In this document: one piece after another, positions 40,128 through 47,957 of the stretch
Layout: each line of letters opens with the position of its first letter
Numbering within the stretch: the first letter of the stretch is position 1
Origin: Phenylobacterium deserti
GTDB taxonomy: Bacteria; Pseudomonadota; Alphaproteobacteria; Caulobacterales; Caulobacteraceae
Assembly (NCBI RefSeq): GCF_003254705.1
Contig: NZ_QFYR01000002.1
Coordinates: 248,001 to 312,000, forward strand
Reading direction: 5' to 3'
DNA length: 64,000 nucleotides
Translations under genes and position numbers: made by a program
The notes under the pieces: generated by a model
What the model saw: the letters and a program-made list of their open reading frames with translations, nothing else
Told to the model about the DNA's origin: nothing
The model's database searches: none

Positions 40128-41648
40128 GTGCGGGAGGTCTTCAGTCGCTGGCCGGAGGGCGGGTCCGTAACGCCGCCGGAAGACGGCCGCGACGGCCGAT
40201 ATCCGCTTTGGGCGACACGGGACGGCGAGGATCCGCACCAGGGCTATTCGCGAGTCCAGCGCCTGCTGGTGATCGTCGGATCCGCCGCCGCCGCCGCCGG
40301 GCTGGTCAGCCTCGGGGTCTGGAGCCAGCCCAGCCTGGGGGTGAACCTGGTGCTCGCGGGCCTGGCCGCCGCCGCGGCCGTTCTGGGCGCCCACCTGCTC
40401 CTCGGCCGCGTGCGAGAGCTGCAGCAGCGGCTGCGGGAGAGCGAACGCTGGAACCAGACCCTGTTCGAGCGCAGCGGGGTCGCCCTGTGGCGGGAGGACT
40501 GGTCCGCCGTTCGGGACGCGGTGCTGCGGCTGATGGCCTCCGGGGTCCGGGACATGGAGACCTATTTCGCGGCCCATCCCGATGAAGCCCGGGCGCTGCG
40601 CAAGCAGGTGATCATCAAGGACGTCAACGCCTACGGGGTGCAACGGATCGGCGCGGCGGACAAGGCGGCGGTGCTGGGGCCCCTCGACAGGATCCTTCCG
40701 GACACCGACCACACCTTCGTCCAGTGGCTCGTCGCCTTCGAACGCGGCGAGGCCTACTACCGGTCCGAGACCCACCTGGTGGAGGCGGACGGGCGCGCGG
40801 TTGACACCCTGTTCACGGCGGCCCTGCCGAGCGACATGCGTGGGTTCGAGGACATCCTGGTGGTGGACCTCGACATCACCGAGTTCAAGGCCGCGCAGGC
40901 GAGGGTGGCCGCGGCGGAACTGGAGATCGCCCGGGCCTCCCGCGTGACCACCATGGGCGCCCTGTCCGCCTCCATCGCGCACGAGGTGAACTCGCCGCTG
41001 GCGGCGATCATGTCCCAGGCGGAAGCCAGCCTGCGTTGGCTGGAGCGCGGAGAGCCGGACGTCGCCGAAGCCCAGGCGGCGATCAAGGCGGTGCTGGCGA
41101 GCGCGGCGCGGGCCCAGGCGGTGGTGGAGCGCACACGCGCCTTCCTGAGCAACAGCCCGCCCCACGCCGAACCCCAGGACCTGACCGCCACGGCCCGGGA
41201 GGCGGTGCTGCTGATCGAGCGCGAGCTGCGCAACCTGGGCGCCTCCGTGCACATCGACGCGGAGGACGGCCTGCCGGCCGGACTGGCCGACCCAGTGCAT
41301 GTGCAGCAGGTGTTCGTGAACCTGATGCTGAACGCCGCTCAGGCGATGGCCGCCCAGCCGGGGCCCAAGGACCTGGTGGTGACGATCCGCGCGGAAGGCG
41401 AGATGCTGCGGGTGGACGTGCGCGACAACGGGCCGGGGATCCCGCCGGGGCAGCTGGGCACGATCTTCGATCCGTTCTATTCGACCAAGCCCGGCGGCAT
41501 GGGCATGGGGCTTGCGATCTGCAAGACCTGCGTCGGCGCCCAGGGCGGGCGGCTCTGGGTCGCCAGCACGCCCGGGGAGGGCAGCACCTTCTCCTTCACT
41601 GTCCCGACGGCCCGGGCGGCCTTGCCGCTGGGAGACGCGGCCGAATGA
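40128..41648 (+). CDS. membrane sensor histidine kinase (WREDW input domain)
   Basis: A 506-residue kinase. After two membrane helices (LLVIVGSAAAAAGLVSLGVW and LVLAGLAAAAAVLGAHLLLG) comes an input domain starting FERSGVALWREDWSAVRDAV, with ETYFAAHPDEARAL and KDVNAYGVQRI, a PAS-like part (DGRAVDTLFTAALP), HisKA (SIAHEVNSPLAAIMSQ) and HATPase (NLMLNAAQAMA, DNGPGIP, GMGMGLAICKT). The start is GTG at 40128, seven bases after GAGGAG; the open frame extends 118 codons further but covers the intergenic region. ATGA overlap with the FixJ-type regulator gene follows. Confidence 0.87.
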   Translation: MREVFSRWPEGGSVTPPEDGRDGRYPLWATRDGEDPHQGYSRVQRLLVIVGSAAAAAGLVSLGVWSQPSLGVNLVLAGLAAAAAVLGAHLLLGRVRELQQRLRESERWNQTLFERSGVALWREDWSAVRDAVLRLMASGVRDMETYFAAHPDEARALRKQVIIKDVNAYGVQRIGAADKAAVLGPLDRILPDTDHTFVQWLVAFERGEAYYRSETHLVEADGRAVDTLFTAALPSDMRGFEDILVVDLDITEFKAAQARVAAAELEIARASRVTTMGALSASIAHEVNSPLAAIMSQAEASLRWLERGEPDVAEAQAAIKAVLASAARAQAVVERTRAFLSNSPPHAEPQDLTATAREAVLLIERELRNLGASVHIDAEDGLPAGLADPVHVQQVFVNLMLNAAQAMAAQPGPKDLVVTIRAEGEMLRVDVRDNGPGIPPGQLGTIFDPFYSTKPGGMGMGLAICKTCVGAQGGRLWVASTPGEGSTFSFTVPTARAALPLGDAAE

Positions 41649-42253
41649 CCGGCGGGGTCGTCTACATCGTCGACGATGACGTGGCTCTGTGCGAGGGGCT
41701 CGACGCGCTGATCCGGTCGGTGGGCCTGCGGACCCGCTGCTTCGCCTCGGTGGCGGCGTTCGTCGAAGCCGAGCGGGAGGAGGTCGCCGGCTGCATCGTG
41801 CTTGACGTGCGGCTGCCGGGCATGAGCGGCCTGGACTTCCAGTCGAACCTCCAGCGGTTCGACATCCGCCTTCCGGTGATCGTCATCACCGGTTTCGCGG
41901 ACGTGCCGATGTCGGTGCGCGCCATGAAGGCCGGCGCCGTCGACTTCCTGACCAAGCCGTTCCGGGACCAGGATCTGCTGGACTCCATCGCCATGGCCCT
42001 GGCCCGCGACGCGGAAAGACGGGCCGCAGAGGGAAACCTGGCGGAGATCCGCAGCCGCTACGAGACGCTGACGCCGCGGGAACAGCAGGTGATGCGCGAG
42101 GTCGTGGCCGGGCGCCTGAACAAGCAGGTGGCGGGCGATCTGCAACTGAGCGAGGTGACGGTGAAGCTCCACCGCGGCTCCTTGATGCGCAAGATGGGCG
42201 TGCGCAGCCTAGCCGATCTGGTCCGCTGCGCCGAGCTGCTCAAGCTCGCCTGA
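41645..42253 (+). CDS. FixJ/NarL-type response regulator
   Basis: A 202-residue response regulator: a receiver domain (IVDDD 8-12, phospho-acceptor Asp54 in CIVLDVRLPGM, Lys in FLTKPFRDQD) and a C-terminal LuxR-type helix-turn-helix (LTPREQQVMREVVAGRLNKQ, DLQLSEVTVKLHRGSLMRKM). The start ATG overlaps the kinase stop (ATGA), so both proteins are made together. It is close to FixJ/StyR/TodT class regulators, which activate catabolic or respiratory genes. The palindrome at 40005 is a likely target. Confidence 0.92.
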   Translation: MTGGVVYIVDDDVALCEGLDALIRSVGLRTRCFASVAAFVEAEREEVAGCIVLDVRLPGMSGLDFQSNLQRFDIRLPVIVITGFADVPMSVRAMKAGAVDFLTKPFRDQDLLDSIAMALARDAERRAAEGNLAEIRSRYETLTPREQQVMREVVAGRLNKQVAGDLQLSEVTVKLHRGSLMRKMGVRSLADLVRCAELLKLA

Positions 42254-43160
42254 ACGCGCCGCGGCGCCCTCGGCGAGGGATTCGTTGAGGTACCCCGACG
42301 CGCGCAGGCGCTGGACGGTGAACTCGATCAAGGCGGATGCGCGGGATGCGGCGGACGTCCCGGTGAACCCCGATCCAGGCGGTCCGCATCGGCGCCGGCT
42401 CAACGGTCGGGATCTCCACCAGCCCGGGCGTCTTCCGCCCGAGGCATTGGGGCAGGATCGCGATGCCTGCGCCGGCAAGGCAGGCCTGCGCCTGGGCTTC
42501 GCGGCTGTTGCTGCGCAGCGCGATCCGGGCGTCCGGCGCGAGCCGCGCCAGCCAGGCCGCGTCGGCCTGGCCCCAATGGGCGTCGTCCATCTGGATCAGG
42601 GCGTGACCGGCCATGCCGGTGCGGCAGTCGGGCGCGCCGCGGCGGTCCAGATACACCGGCGAGGCGAACAGCCCATGCGGGACGTCGGCCGCCTTGCGCT
42701 GGAAGATCTCCCGCTGATCGAAGGGCGCGAAGCTGACGGCGATGTCCGCCTCCCGCCGGGTCAGGCTGAACAGCCGCACGTCGGTGAGCAGTTCGACGGT
42801 CACGGCCGGGTGTTCGAGGCTGAACTCCGCGACGATCGGAGCCAGGACACGCGCCGCGAACCATTCGATGGCGGTGACGCGGATGGCCCCGGACAGCCCC
42901 GCGTCCCGTCCGGTGATGGCTCGCTCGACGGCCAGCGCCTCGCCCTCCATCCGTTCGATGTTGGCGAGGATGGCGGCGCCCGCCTCCGTCGCGACATAGC
43001 CTCTGGGCGTCCGCTCCAGCAGCCGTGCGCCCGTGTCGGCCTCCAGGCTCGCCAGGCGGCGTCCGACAGTGGGTTGGCTGAGCCCCAGCGTCTGCGCCGC
43101 GCGGGTCAGGCTTCCGGATTTGGCGACAGCGAGGAAGACCCTCAGGGCGTCCCAGTCCAC
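42240..43160 (-). CDS. LysR-family regulator with frameshifted C-terminus
   Basis: A LysR regulator starting at GTG 43160 (VDWDALRVFLAVAKSGSLTR, the usual beginning of this subgroup). The helix-turn-helix (AAQTLGLSQPTVGRRLASLE) and effector domain are intact up to GVHRDVRRIPRIR. The present frame then reads an Arg/Pro-rich tail, whereas a neighbouring frame gives the expected family ending ALIEFTVQRLRASGYLNESL and stops at 42209. A one- or two-base change near 42330-42340 explains this. The protein may still bind DNA. It is divergent from the secreted-protein operon at 43273 and convergent with the response regulator. Confidence 0.8.
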   Translation of the reverse strand: MDWDALRVFLAVAKSGSLTRAAQTLGLSQPTVGRRLASLEADTGARLLERTPRGYVATEAGAAILANIERMEGEALAVERAITGRDAGLSGAIRVTAIEWFAARVLAPIVAEFSLEHPAVTVELLTDVRLFSLTRREADIAVSFAPFDQREIFQRKAADVPHGLFASPVYLDRRGAPDCRTGMAGHALIQMDDAHWGQADAAWLARLAPDARIALRSNSREAQAQACLAGAGIAILPQCLGRKTPGLVEIPTVEPAPMRTAWIGVHRDVRRIPRIRLDRVHRPAPARVGVPQRIPRRGRRGAFRRA

Positions 43161-43272
43161 GGCGCGTCCATACAAATCTGAATAACGACCAGCCAAGACT
43201 GGGCACTCACGCTGCAGCTTTCAATGGCCACCTCATCGGACGTCGTCGCACGTCAACGAAAAGGAGGTTTCC

Positions 43273-43968
43273 ATGCGCTCTGCGCTTCTCGCCGCCGCCC
43301 TGGCTCTTTCCGCCGCTCCGGCGCTGTCCCAACCGATCGCCTCGCCGAAGGCCGAAACCATCCAGGCCGCCTTCGACATCGTGCGCACCCAGGTCCGCAG
43401 CGACGGCGCGGACGTGGTGTTCGAGGTGCAGGTTCGGGGCAAGGCGGGGGAGATCCGCCCGAAGGCGACGGGGCAGTTCGCCGGCAGCGCTGTCTACAGC
43501 TACGTCTGGCCGACGTCCCTGGACAGCGCGGCGGTCGGCTTCGAGGCCGGGCAGGGGATCCTCGCCCTGGCGGTGACCTTCCACCCGGACTTCGACGACG
43601 CCGCCGGCGGCGGCGTGAACCGGCACGTGTGGCACCCGCACTGGGTGGTGCTGACGCCGGACGAGGCCTGCGGTCCCAAGGCGCTCAAGGTCCGGGACAT
43701 CCCGCCGGGCGCCAAGCCGAAGGTGCCGCCGACCTGGCCAGGGGTCCCGCTGCTGATCGACAGCCCGACCTATCCCACCGCCTTGCGGACCGACACCGTG
43801 ACGGTGCGCGTGCCGGCGGAGACCATCGGCGCGGTGCAGGGCGTGAAGTTCGACGGCGTCACATCGGCGCTCAAGGTGAACGCCAATCTGCACGCCCCTC
43901 TGCTGTGCATCAGCGACGTCTTCGACGTGGCGTCCGGCGATCTCAGCCTGCCCGGCGTGGTCCGCTGA
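43273..43968 (+). CDS. secreted hypothetical protein
   Basis: A 231-residue protein with a Sec signal peptide (RSALLAAALALSAAPALSQP) and a perfect AAGGAGG ribosome site. The mature part is a beta-rich domain with RHVWHPHWVVLTPDEACG and two Cys (EACG, LLCISD). No family is recognised. His-rich HVWHPHW may bind metal. It leads the operon with the redoxin, amidotransferase and YggS genes (50-bp gap to the next gene). Confidence 0.65.
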   Translation: MRSALLAAALALSAAPALSQPIASPKAETIQAAFDIVRTQVRSDGADVVFEVQVRGKAGEIRPKATGQFAGSAVYSYVWPTSLDSAAVGFEAGQGILALAVTFHPDFDDAAGGGVNRHVWHPHWVVLTPDEACGPKALKVRDIPPGAKPKVPPTWPGVPLLIDSPTYPTALRTDTVTVRVPAETIGAVQGVKFDGVTSALKVNANLHAPLLCISDVFDVASGDLSLPGVVR

Positions 43969-44017
43969 ACGAAGAGGTCGCGTCGGGCGCCCGGCGCGAC
44001 CGCACCGAGGTTCCCAC

Positions 44018-44569
44018 ATGACCGATCCCGCACCGCCGCTTGTCACAACCCGCTGGTTCAATACGCCCGAGACGATCGACCTTGAGCGTCTCCGGGGCCG
44101 GGTGGTCGCGCTCTACGCCTTCCAGATGCTCTGCCCCGGCTGCGTCGCTCACGCGCTGCCGCAGGCGATGCGGCTGCGCGAGGCGTTCGGGTCGGACGAT
44201 CTCGCGGTTCTCGGCCTGCACACCGTGTTCGAGCATCACGCGGCCAACAGCCCTGGGGCCCTGGCGGCGTTCCTGCACGAGTATCGCATCGGCTTGCCGG
44301 TGGGACTGGACGCGGCGGCGGCGAGCGGTCCGATCCCCAGAACCATGGCGGCGTACGGGATGCGGGGCACGCCCACGCTGGTGCTGATCGACCGGCGTGG
44401 CGACCGCCGGCGCCAGGTGTTCGGCCACCTCCCGGACCTGGCCCTCGGCACCGCTGTGGCCGGGCTGGTGCGCGGGGATCCCGCGGGTGCGGCCGTGCCG
44501 GCGACGGCGACGGCAGATACGACGCTGCAAGGCTGCGAGGAGGGGCGCTGTGCCATCCCCGGGGCTTGA
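44018..44569 (+). CDS. redoxin/thioredoxin-fold protein with CPGC
   Basis: A 183-residue thioredoxin-fold protein. The redox site is CPGC (Cys39, Cys42) after VVALYAFQML, with cis-Pro in RGTPTLVLIDRRG, the pattern of AhpC/TlpA-like redoxins. There is no signal peptide, so it is cytoplasmic. The C-terminal tail has another Cys pair (GCEEGRC). Function as a thiol reductase or peroxidase is inferred. The next gene's GTG start lies inside its last codons. Confidence 0.8.
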   Translation: MTDPAPPLVTTRWFNTPETIDLERLRGRVVALYAFQMLCPGCVAHALPQAMRLREAFGSDDLAVLGLHTVFEHHAANSPGALAAFLHEYRIGLPVGLDAAAASGPIPRTMAAYGMRGTPTLVLIDRRGDRRRQVFGHLPDLALGTAVAGLVRGDPAGAAVPATATADTTLQGCEEGRCAIPGA

Positions 44570-45269
44570 GCTGAGAGGCGGGAAGGCGCTGGTCCTGCAG
44601 CACGTCCCCCACGAGCATCTTGGCGCGTTTGGACCGGTGCTGGCCCGCCGGGGTTTGTCGGTCGAGGTCCGTTCGGGTCGGGACCTGGCCGCGCCTGCGG
44701 TCTTGCCGGAGCTGCTCGTGGTGCTCGGAGGCCCGATGGCCGTATACGAGACCCGGGCCCATCCTTACCTTGCGGAGGAGCTTCGTCTCATCGAGCGGCA
44801 GCTGACCGCCGGCCGTCCGGTGCTCGGCCTTTGCCTGGGCGCCCAGTTGATCGCCGCGGCCGCCGGAGCGCGCGTGTTCCCGGGCCCCGGTTTCGAGCTC
44901 GGCTTCGCGCCCGTCCAGCTGACCGAGGCGGGGCGGGCGTCTGCGCTCGCCGAACTGGAGGGCGCGGCCGTCCTGCACTGGCATGGCGACACCTACGATC
45001 TGCCGCGCGGCGCCGAGCGGCTGGCCTCCACCGCCGCCTATCCGGAGCAGGCCTTCTCGATCGGACGCGCGGCCCTCGGCCTGCAGTTCCACATCGAGGT
45101 GGACGGCGGCGAGATCGCCAGCTGGATCGCTCATGGCGCGGCGGAGATGCGCCGCGCGGGCGTCACCCCGGCCACGCTGGAGGCGCAGGCCGCGCGTCAT
45201 GCGGCAGATGGCCGGGGCCGCCTCGCCGAAGCGGTCCTGGGCCGCTGGCTGGACGAGGCGGTTCTCTGA
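44550..45269 (+). CDS. class I glutamine amidotransferase-like protein
   Basis: A 239-residue class I glutamine amidotransferase: nucleophile Cys95 in VLGLCLGAQLIAAAAG, then WHGDTYDLP and LGLQFHIEVDGGE with the catalytic His/Glu. It resembles stand-alone GuaA-type amidotransferase domains acting on glutathione or gamma-glutamyl compounds; the partner synthetase is absent. Start GTG 44550 with GAGGAGG upstream overlaps the redoxin gene by 20 bp. It is followed by YggS with ATG overlapping its TGA. Confidence 0.83.
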   Translation: MPSPGLELRGGKALVLQHVPHEHLGAFGPVLARRGLSVEVRSGRDLAAPAVLPELLVVLGGPMAVYETRAHPYLAEELRLIERQLTAGRPVLGLCLGAQLIAAAAGARVFPGPGFELGFAPVQLTEAGRASALAELEGAAVLHWHGDTYDLPRGAERLASTAAYPEQAFSIGRAALGLQFHIEVDGGEIASWIAHGAAEMRRAGVTPATLEAQAARHAADGRGRLAEAVLGRWLDEAVL

Positions 45270-45997
45270 TGGAGCCGTCCTCTCTCGCCGACGCGCTTGC
45301 TCGCGTGCGGGCGCGGATGGCGTTGGCCTGCGCGCGAGTGGGCCGTGACCCGGCCGAGGTGCGGCTGCTGCCGATCAGCAAGACCCAAGACCTGCAACGG
45401 CTGCGGGAGGCTGTCGCCGCCGATCTCGACGAGTTCGGTGAAAACAAGCCGCAGGAGTTGGCGGCCAAGGCCGAACAGCTGTCCGAGCTGGGCCTGCGAT
45501 GGGTTGCAGTCGGACGTCTGCAGACCAACAAGGCCGGTCTCGTGGCCGCGCACGCCCACGAGTTCCAGGCCCTGGACTCTCTGCGAGCGGCTGAAGCGCT
45601 GCAGCGGCGGCTGGAACGCCTCGGGCGGCGCCTGCGCGTGTACCTTCAGGTCAACACCTCGGCGGAACCAAGCAAGTCCGGCGTGGCTCCCGGTGAAGCC
45701 GCGGATCTCGCCCGCAGTCTGCGAGGCTTCGACGCGCTCGAACCGGTGGGCCTGATGACGTTGGCGATCTGGTCCGACGATGAGGCGCAGGTCCGCGCCT
45801 GCTTCCGCCGCCTGCGGGACTGCCAGGCGCGGCTGCGGGAGGCGGCGCCGGACGCCGGTCGCTGGGACGAGCTGTCGATGGGCATGTCCGGCGACTTCGA
45901 ACTCGCCATCGAGGAAGGCGCCACGGTGGTGCGGGTCGGGCAGGCGATCTTCGGTGCACGCGCCCTGCCGCACGCCCACTACTGGCCGGCCGGCTGA
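45269..45997 (+). CDS. YggS-family PLP homeostasis protein
   Basis: A 242-residue alanine-racemase-fold protein of the YggS/PROSC family. Lys38 (LLPISKTQ) binds pyridoxal phosphate, GENKPQEL is the family's GENYVQE motif, then WVAVGRLQTNKAG, LQVNTSAEPSKSG and LSMGMSGDFELAIEEGATVV. These proteins buffer PLP and affect amino-acid metabolism without catalysis. The start overlaps the stop of the amidotransferase gene (TGATG). Its placement with redox and amidotransferase genes is unusual; normally it lies near proC or pilT. Confidence 0.9.
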   Translation: MEPSSLADALARVRARMALACARVGRDPAEVRLLPISKTQDLQRLREAVAADLDEFGENKPQELAAKAEQLSELGLRWVAVGRLQTNKAGLVAAHAHEFQALDSLRAAEALQRRLERLGRRLRVYLQVNTSAEPSKSGVAPGEAADLARSLRGFDALEPVGLMTLAIWSDDEAQVRACFRRLRDCQARLREAAPDAGRWDELSMGMSGDFELAIEEGATVVRVGQAIFGARALPHAHYWPAG

Positions 45998-46308
45998 GCT
46001 TCGGCGGGCGTGGATACGGTCCAAATCGCGCCGCTACGTTCAAGCGGCGCCCCAGGATGTGAGGCACGCTGGTCCAGGAGACTCCGAGCCGAGGTTGGAG
46101 TGCGGGAGCCGACGATGAGCCAGTTCGACGACGGCAGGAGGATCTGCTTGTGTTCGGCGCCAGATGGGCGGGACGGCGTTGCATCAGGCCGGTGGCGACC
46201 TGGACCCCGTTCATCCGGGGCTGACGGCCCGCCGCAGGGTCTCGACAGGGCGGCGTGAGCTAACGTCCGCGTTGCGACATGCGGGACAGTTGAGGGAAGG
46301 GAAGACCC
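45998..46308. other. intergenic region with a hairpin
   Basis: About 310 bp with no supported gene. A perfect 8-bp hairpin (GCGCCGCT at 46028-46035, AGCGGCGC at 46043-46050) 30 bp after the YggS stop may be its terminator; there is no T run. The remainder presumably holds the promoter of the DMT gene. Confidence 0.4.
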
Positions 46309-46758
46309 ATGAACGCCGTCGTGTTGCTGCCCGTGCTGCTGGTCCTCTTCGCCGGTGGGCTGATCGCCCTTCAGGCGCCCACCAACGTCATGCTCGCGCG
46401 CGCCGGGGAGTCCGCCGTTTTGGCCGCGTTGATCTCCTTCGCCGTCGGGACGGCGACCCTGCTGGCCGTCTGGCTGGTAAGCGGCCATCGGTCCGGAGCC
46501 GCGTCTCTCGGAGCCTTGCCCTGGTACGCCTGGATGGGCGGCGTCTACGGTGCGGTCTATGTCGCCATCGCCGCCTACGCCGCACCTCGGATCGGCTTGG
46601 CGTCGCTGATTACACTCGGCGTCGCCGGTCAGATCATCATGGCCATGTGGTTGGACCACATGGGCGCCCTCGGCCTTGCGCGGCACGCCATCAGTCCCTT
46701 CCGGGTGGGCGGCGCCGTGCTCGTGATCCTCGGTGTCGTGCTGGTGCGCCGCGGCTGA
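46309..46758 (+). CDS. DMT-superfamily membrane protein (DUF606/YdcZ type)
   Basis: A 149-residue membrane protein with five predicted helices, starting VLLPVLLVLFAGGLIALQAP. The motifs ALQAPTNVMLAR, FAVGTATLL and YAWMGGVYGAVYV match the DUF606/YdcZ branch of the drug/metabolite transporter superfamily, single-repeat proteins that may work as dimers. Substrate unknown. GGAAGGGAAG precedes the ATG. Confidence 0.82.
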   Translation: MNAVVLLPVLLVLFAGGLIALQAPTNVMLARAGESAVLAALISFAVGTATLLAVWLVSGHRSGAASLGALPWYAWMGGVYGAVYVAIAAYAAPRIGLASLITLGVAGQIIMAMWLDHMGALGLARHAISPFRVGGAVLVILGVVLVRRG

Positions 46759-46860
46759 GCCTGGCGGCGGAGCCGACCCTTCTGTCCGTTCGAAGTCGCA
46801 CACATCGCGTCAAACCAACCTCAGCTCCGGGTCCGACGCATGCTGGGTGAAGACGGGGGC

Positions 46861-47127
46861 TCAACGCGTCGTATCGACCCGCTGCCGGGTCTCCTTCACT
46901 TGCTCAACAAGGCTTCCGAACTCGCTCGGGCCTGGCGGCTTTTGATGAGCGACCCGCTCTTCTACGACCCTCAGGCGTCGGCGGGCGGTGTTCAGGTTCC
47001 GCCTTAGCCGCACCACGACGTCACACGCGACCTCAGATCCCAAGTTGATGAGGTCGAGACCACGCAGAACGTCGAGATCTGCCTCCAGTTCGTCGCGCCG
47101 GTAGGCGAACTGCTTCTGGCTGACCAT
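46861..47127 (-). CDS. hypothetical helical protein
   Basis: About 88 residues, MVSQKQFAYRRDELEADLDV at the start, then LNTARRRLRVVEERVAHQKP and an amphipathic ending. Mostly alpha-helical with heptad-like charge pattern, possibly a coiled coil. No family recognised. An upstream TTG start at 47160 is possible. Base composition is a little less GC-rich than the neighbours, as in several accessory genes here. Confidence 0.4.
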   Translation of the reverse strand: MVSQKQFAYRRDELEADLDVLRGLDLINLGSEVACDVVVRLRRNLNTARRRLRVVEERVAHQKPPGPSEFGSLVEQVKETRQRVDTTR

Positions 47128-47150
47128 GCCGTTTCTTACGCCCGTGTCGA

Positions 47151-47279
47151 TCACGCGCAACGTGCGTTCGCGGTGTTGGGCGTGACATTGAGAGCTTCAA
47201 GCTGGTCGCGATGCGCCGCGTCAAAGATGCGCTCCGGCTCTGCTGCAAAGCGCGTCCAGCAGCCCTCGCTGTCTGACAA
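47151..47279 (-). other. possible small open frame upstream of 46861 gene
   Basis: A 42-codon frame (TTG start) that reads as plausible protein (SEGCWTRFAAEPERIFDAAH, then RDQLEALNVTPNT), without a ribosome site. Possibly the 3' fragment of a lost gene. Confidence 0.2.
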
Positions 47280-47345
47280 AGAAAGCGCGCTGCCCGGACA
47301 AGCGCCCCAGCGCCGCGTCGGCTGACGCTGAGCGTGCGGCGATGT

Positions 47346-47693
47346 CTAGTCGAAGATGTCGAAGATCGAGCCGCGTTTCCGGCGCCCGCCATAGCCGTAC
47401 TCGCCGCGTTCGCCGTACTCGCCGCGTTCGCCGTACTCGCCGCGTTCGCCCCGTTCGCCGTATTCGCCGCGCTCTCCGTACCCTGCGCTCCACGGCTGCG
47501 GCGGGGGCGGCCGGACCTGGCCGCCCGGGGCGGGCGGCGGCGGGGCGTCCTGGGCGGCCGACGCCATGAGCTTCTCGAGTTCGCCGCGATCCAGCCAGAC
47601 GCCCCGGCAGGTGGGGCACATGTCGAACTGCACCCCGGCGCGGTCCACCGTCTGCATCGAGCTGTTGTCGTTGGGGCATAGGAGGAGGGGCAT
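47346..47693 (-). CDS. zinc-ribbon (TFIIB-like) small protein with GERGEY repeats
   Basis: A 115-residue protein. The first 45 residues are a TFIIB-type zinc ribbon: LLCPNDNSSMQ, then FDMCPTCRGVWLDRGELEKL, where the first knuckle has only one Cys plus Asp and the second has CPTC. A Pro linker follows and then a repeat region of G-E-R-G-E-Y units, ending KRGSIFDIFD. Proteins of this type are widespread and uncharacterised. Start ATG 47693 has GGAGGAGG just upstream. Its 18-bp DNA repeats make the length variable between strains. Confidence 0.8.
   Translation of the reverse strand: MPLLLCPNDNSSMQTVDRAGVQFDMCPTCRGVWLDRGELEKLMASAAQDAPPPPAPGGQVRPPPPQPWSAGYGERGEYGERGERGEYGERGEYGERGEYGYGGRRKRGSIFDIFD
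47395..47481. repeat. 18-bp tandem repeats within the zinc-ribbon gene
   Basis: About five units built on CCGTACTCGCCGCGTTCG, encoding Glu-Arg-Gly-Glu-Tyr-Gly on the minus strand; one unit is halved. Repeats are in phase with the reading frame, so changes in copy number keep the gene open. Confidence 0.75.
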
Positions 47694-47901
47694 CGAGGCT
47701 TCCTGGTCTGGGGAGGCCGGACGCCGCGGCGGCTCGAGCCTCACGTGGGAACGTGATGCGTCCGACATCGCTGCGATCGGCGTCGATCTCAGCCAGAGGG
47801 GCCCGGCCCGCCGCCCAAAGATGGAAGCTGCAGGGGGCGGCGGCAAGTCGCCCGTTGCGCGGGGCTTGTGGAAGGGCACCCCGGGATCGAGACTGGCTGC
47901 G

Positions 47902-47938
47902 CCGGTCCGCCGCCGGTCCGCCGCCGGTCCGCCGCCGG
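47902..47938. repeat. 11-bp tandem repeat, three copies plus a partial
   Basis: Unit CCGGTCCGCCG repeated from 47902. The unit length is not a multiple of three and it lies just before the hydroxylase gene start (47958), so changes in copy number would alter the leader or spacing rather than protein. Confidence 0.65.
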
Positions 47939-47957
47939 AGCGCAGAGGAGACGCCGC

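Noticed and set aside
40124..40585. ATG-initiated plus-strand frame at the start of the second kinase
   Set aside because: Overlaps the kinase in another frame; the GTG at 40128 gives the membrane helices and sensor domain of the sister kinase.
47395..47481. Possible CRISPR array
   Set aside because: Units are adjacent with no unique spacers and are in phase with a coding region; a simple tandem repeat.
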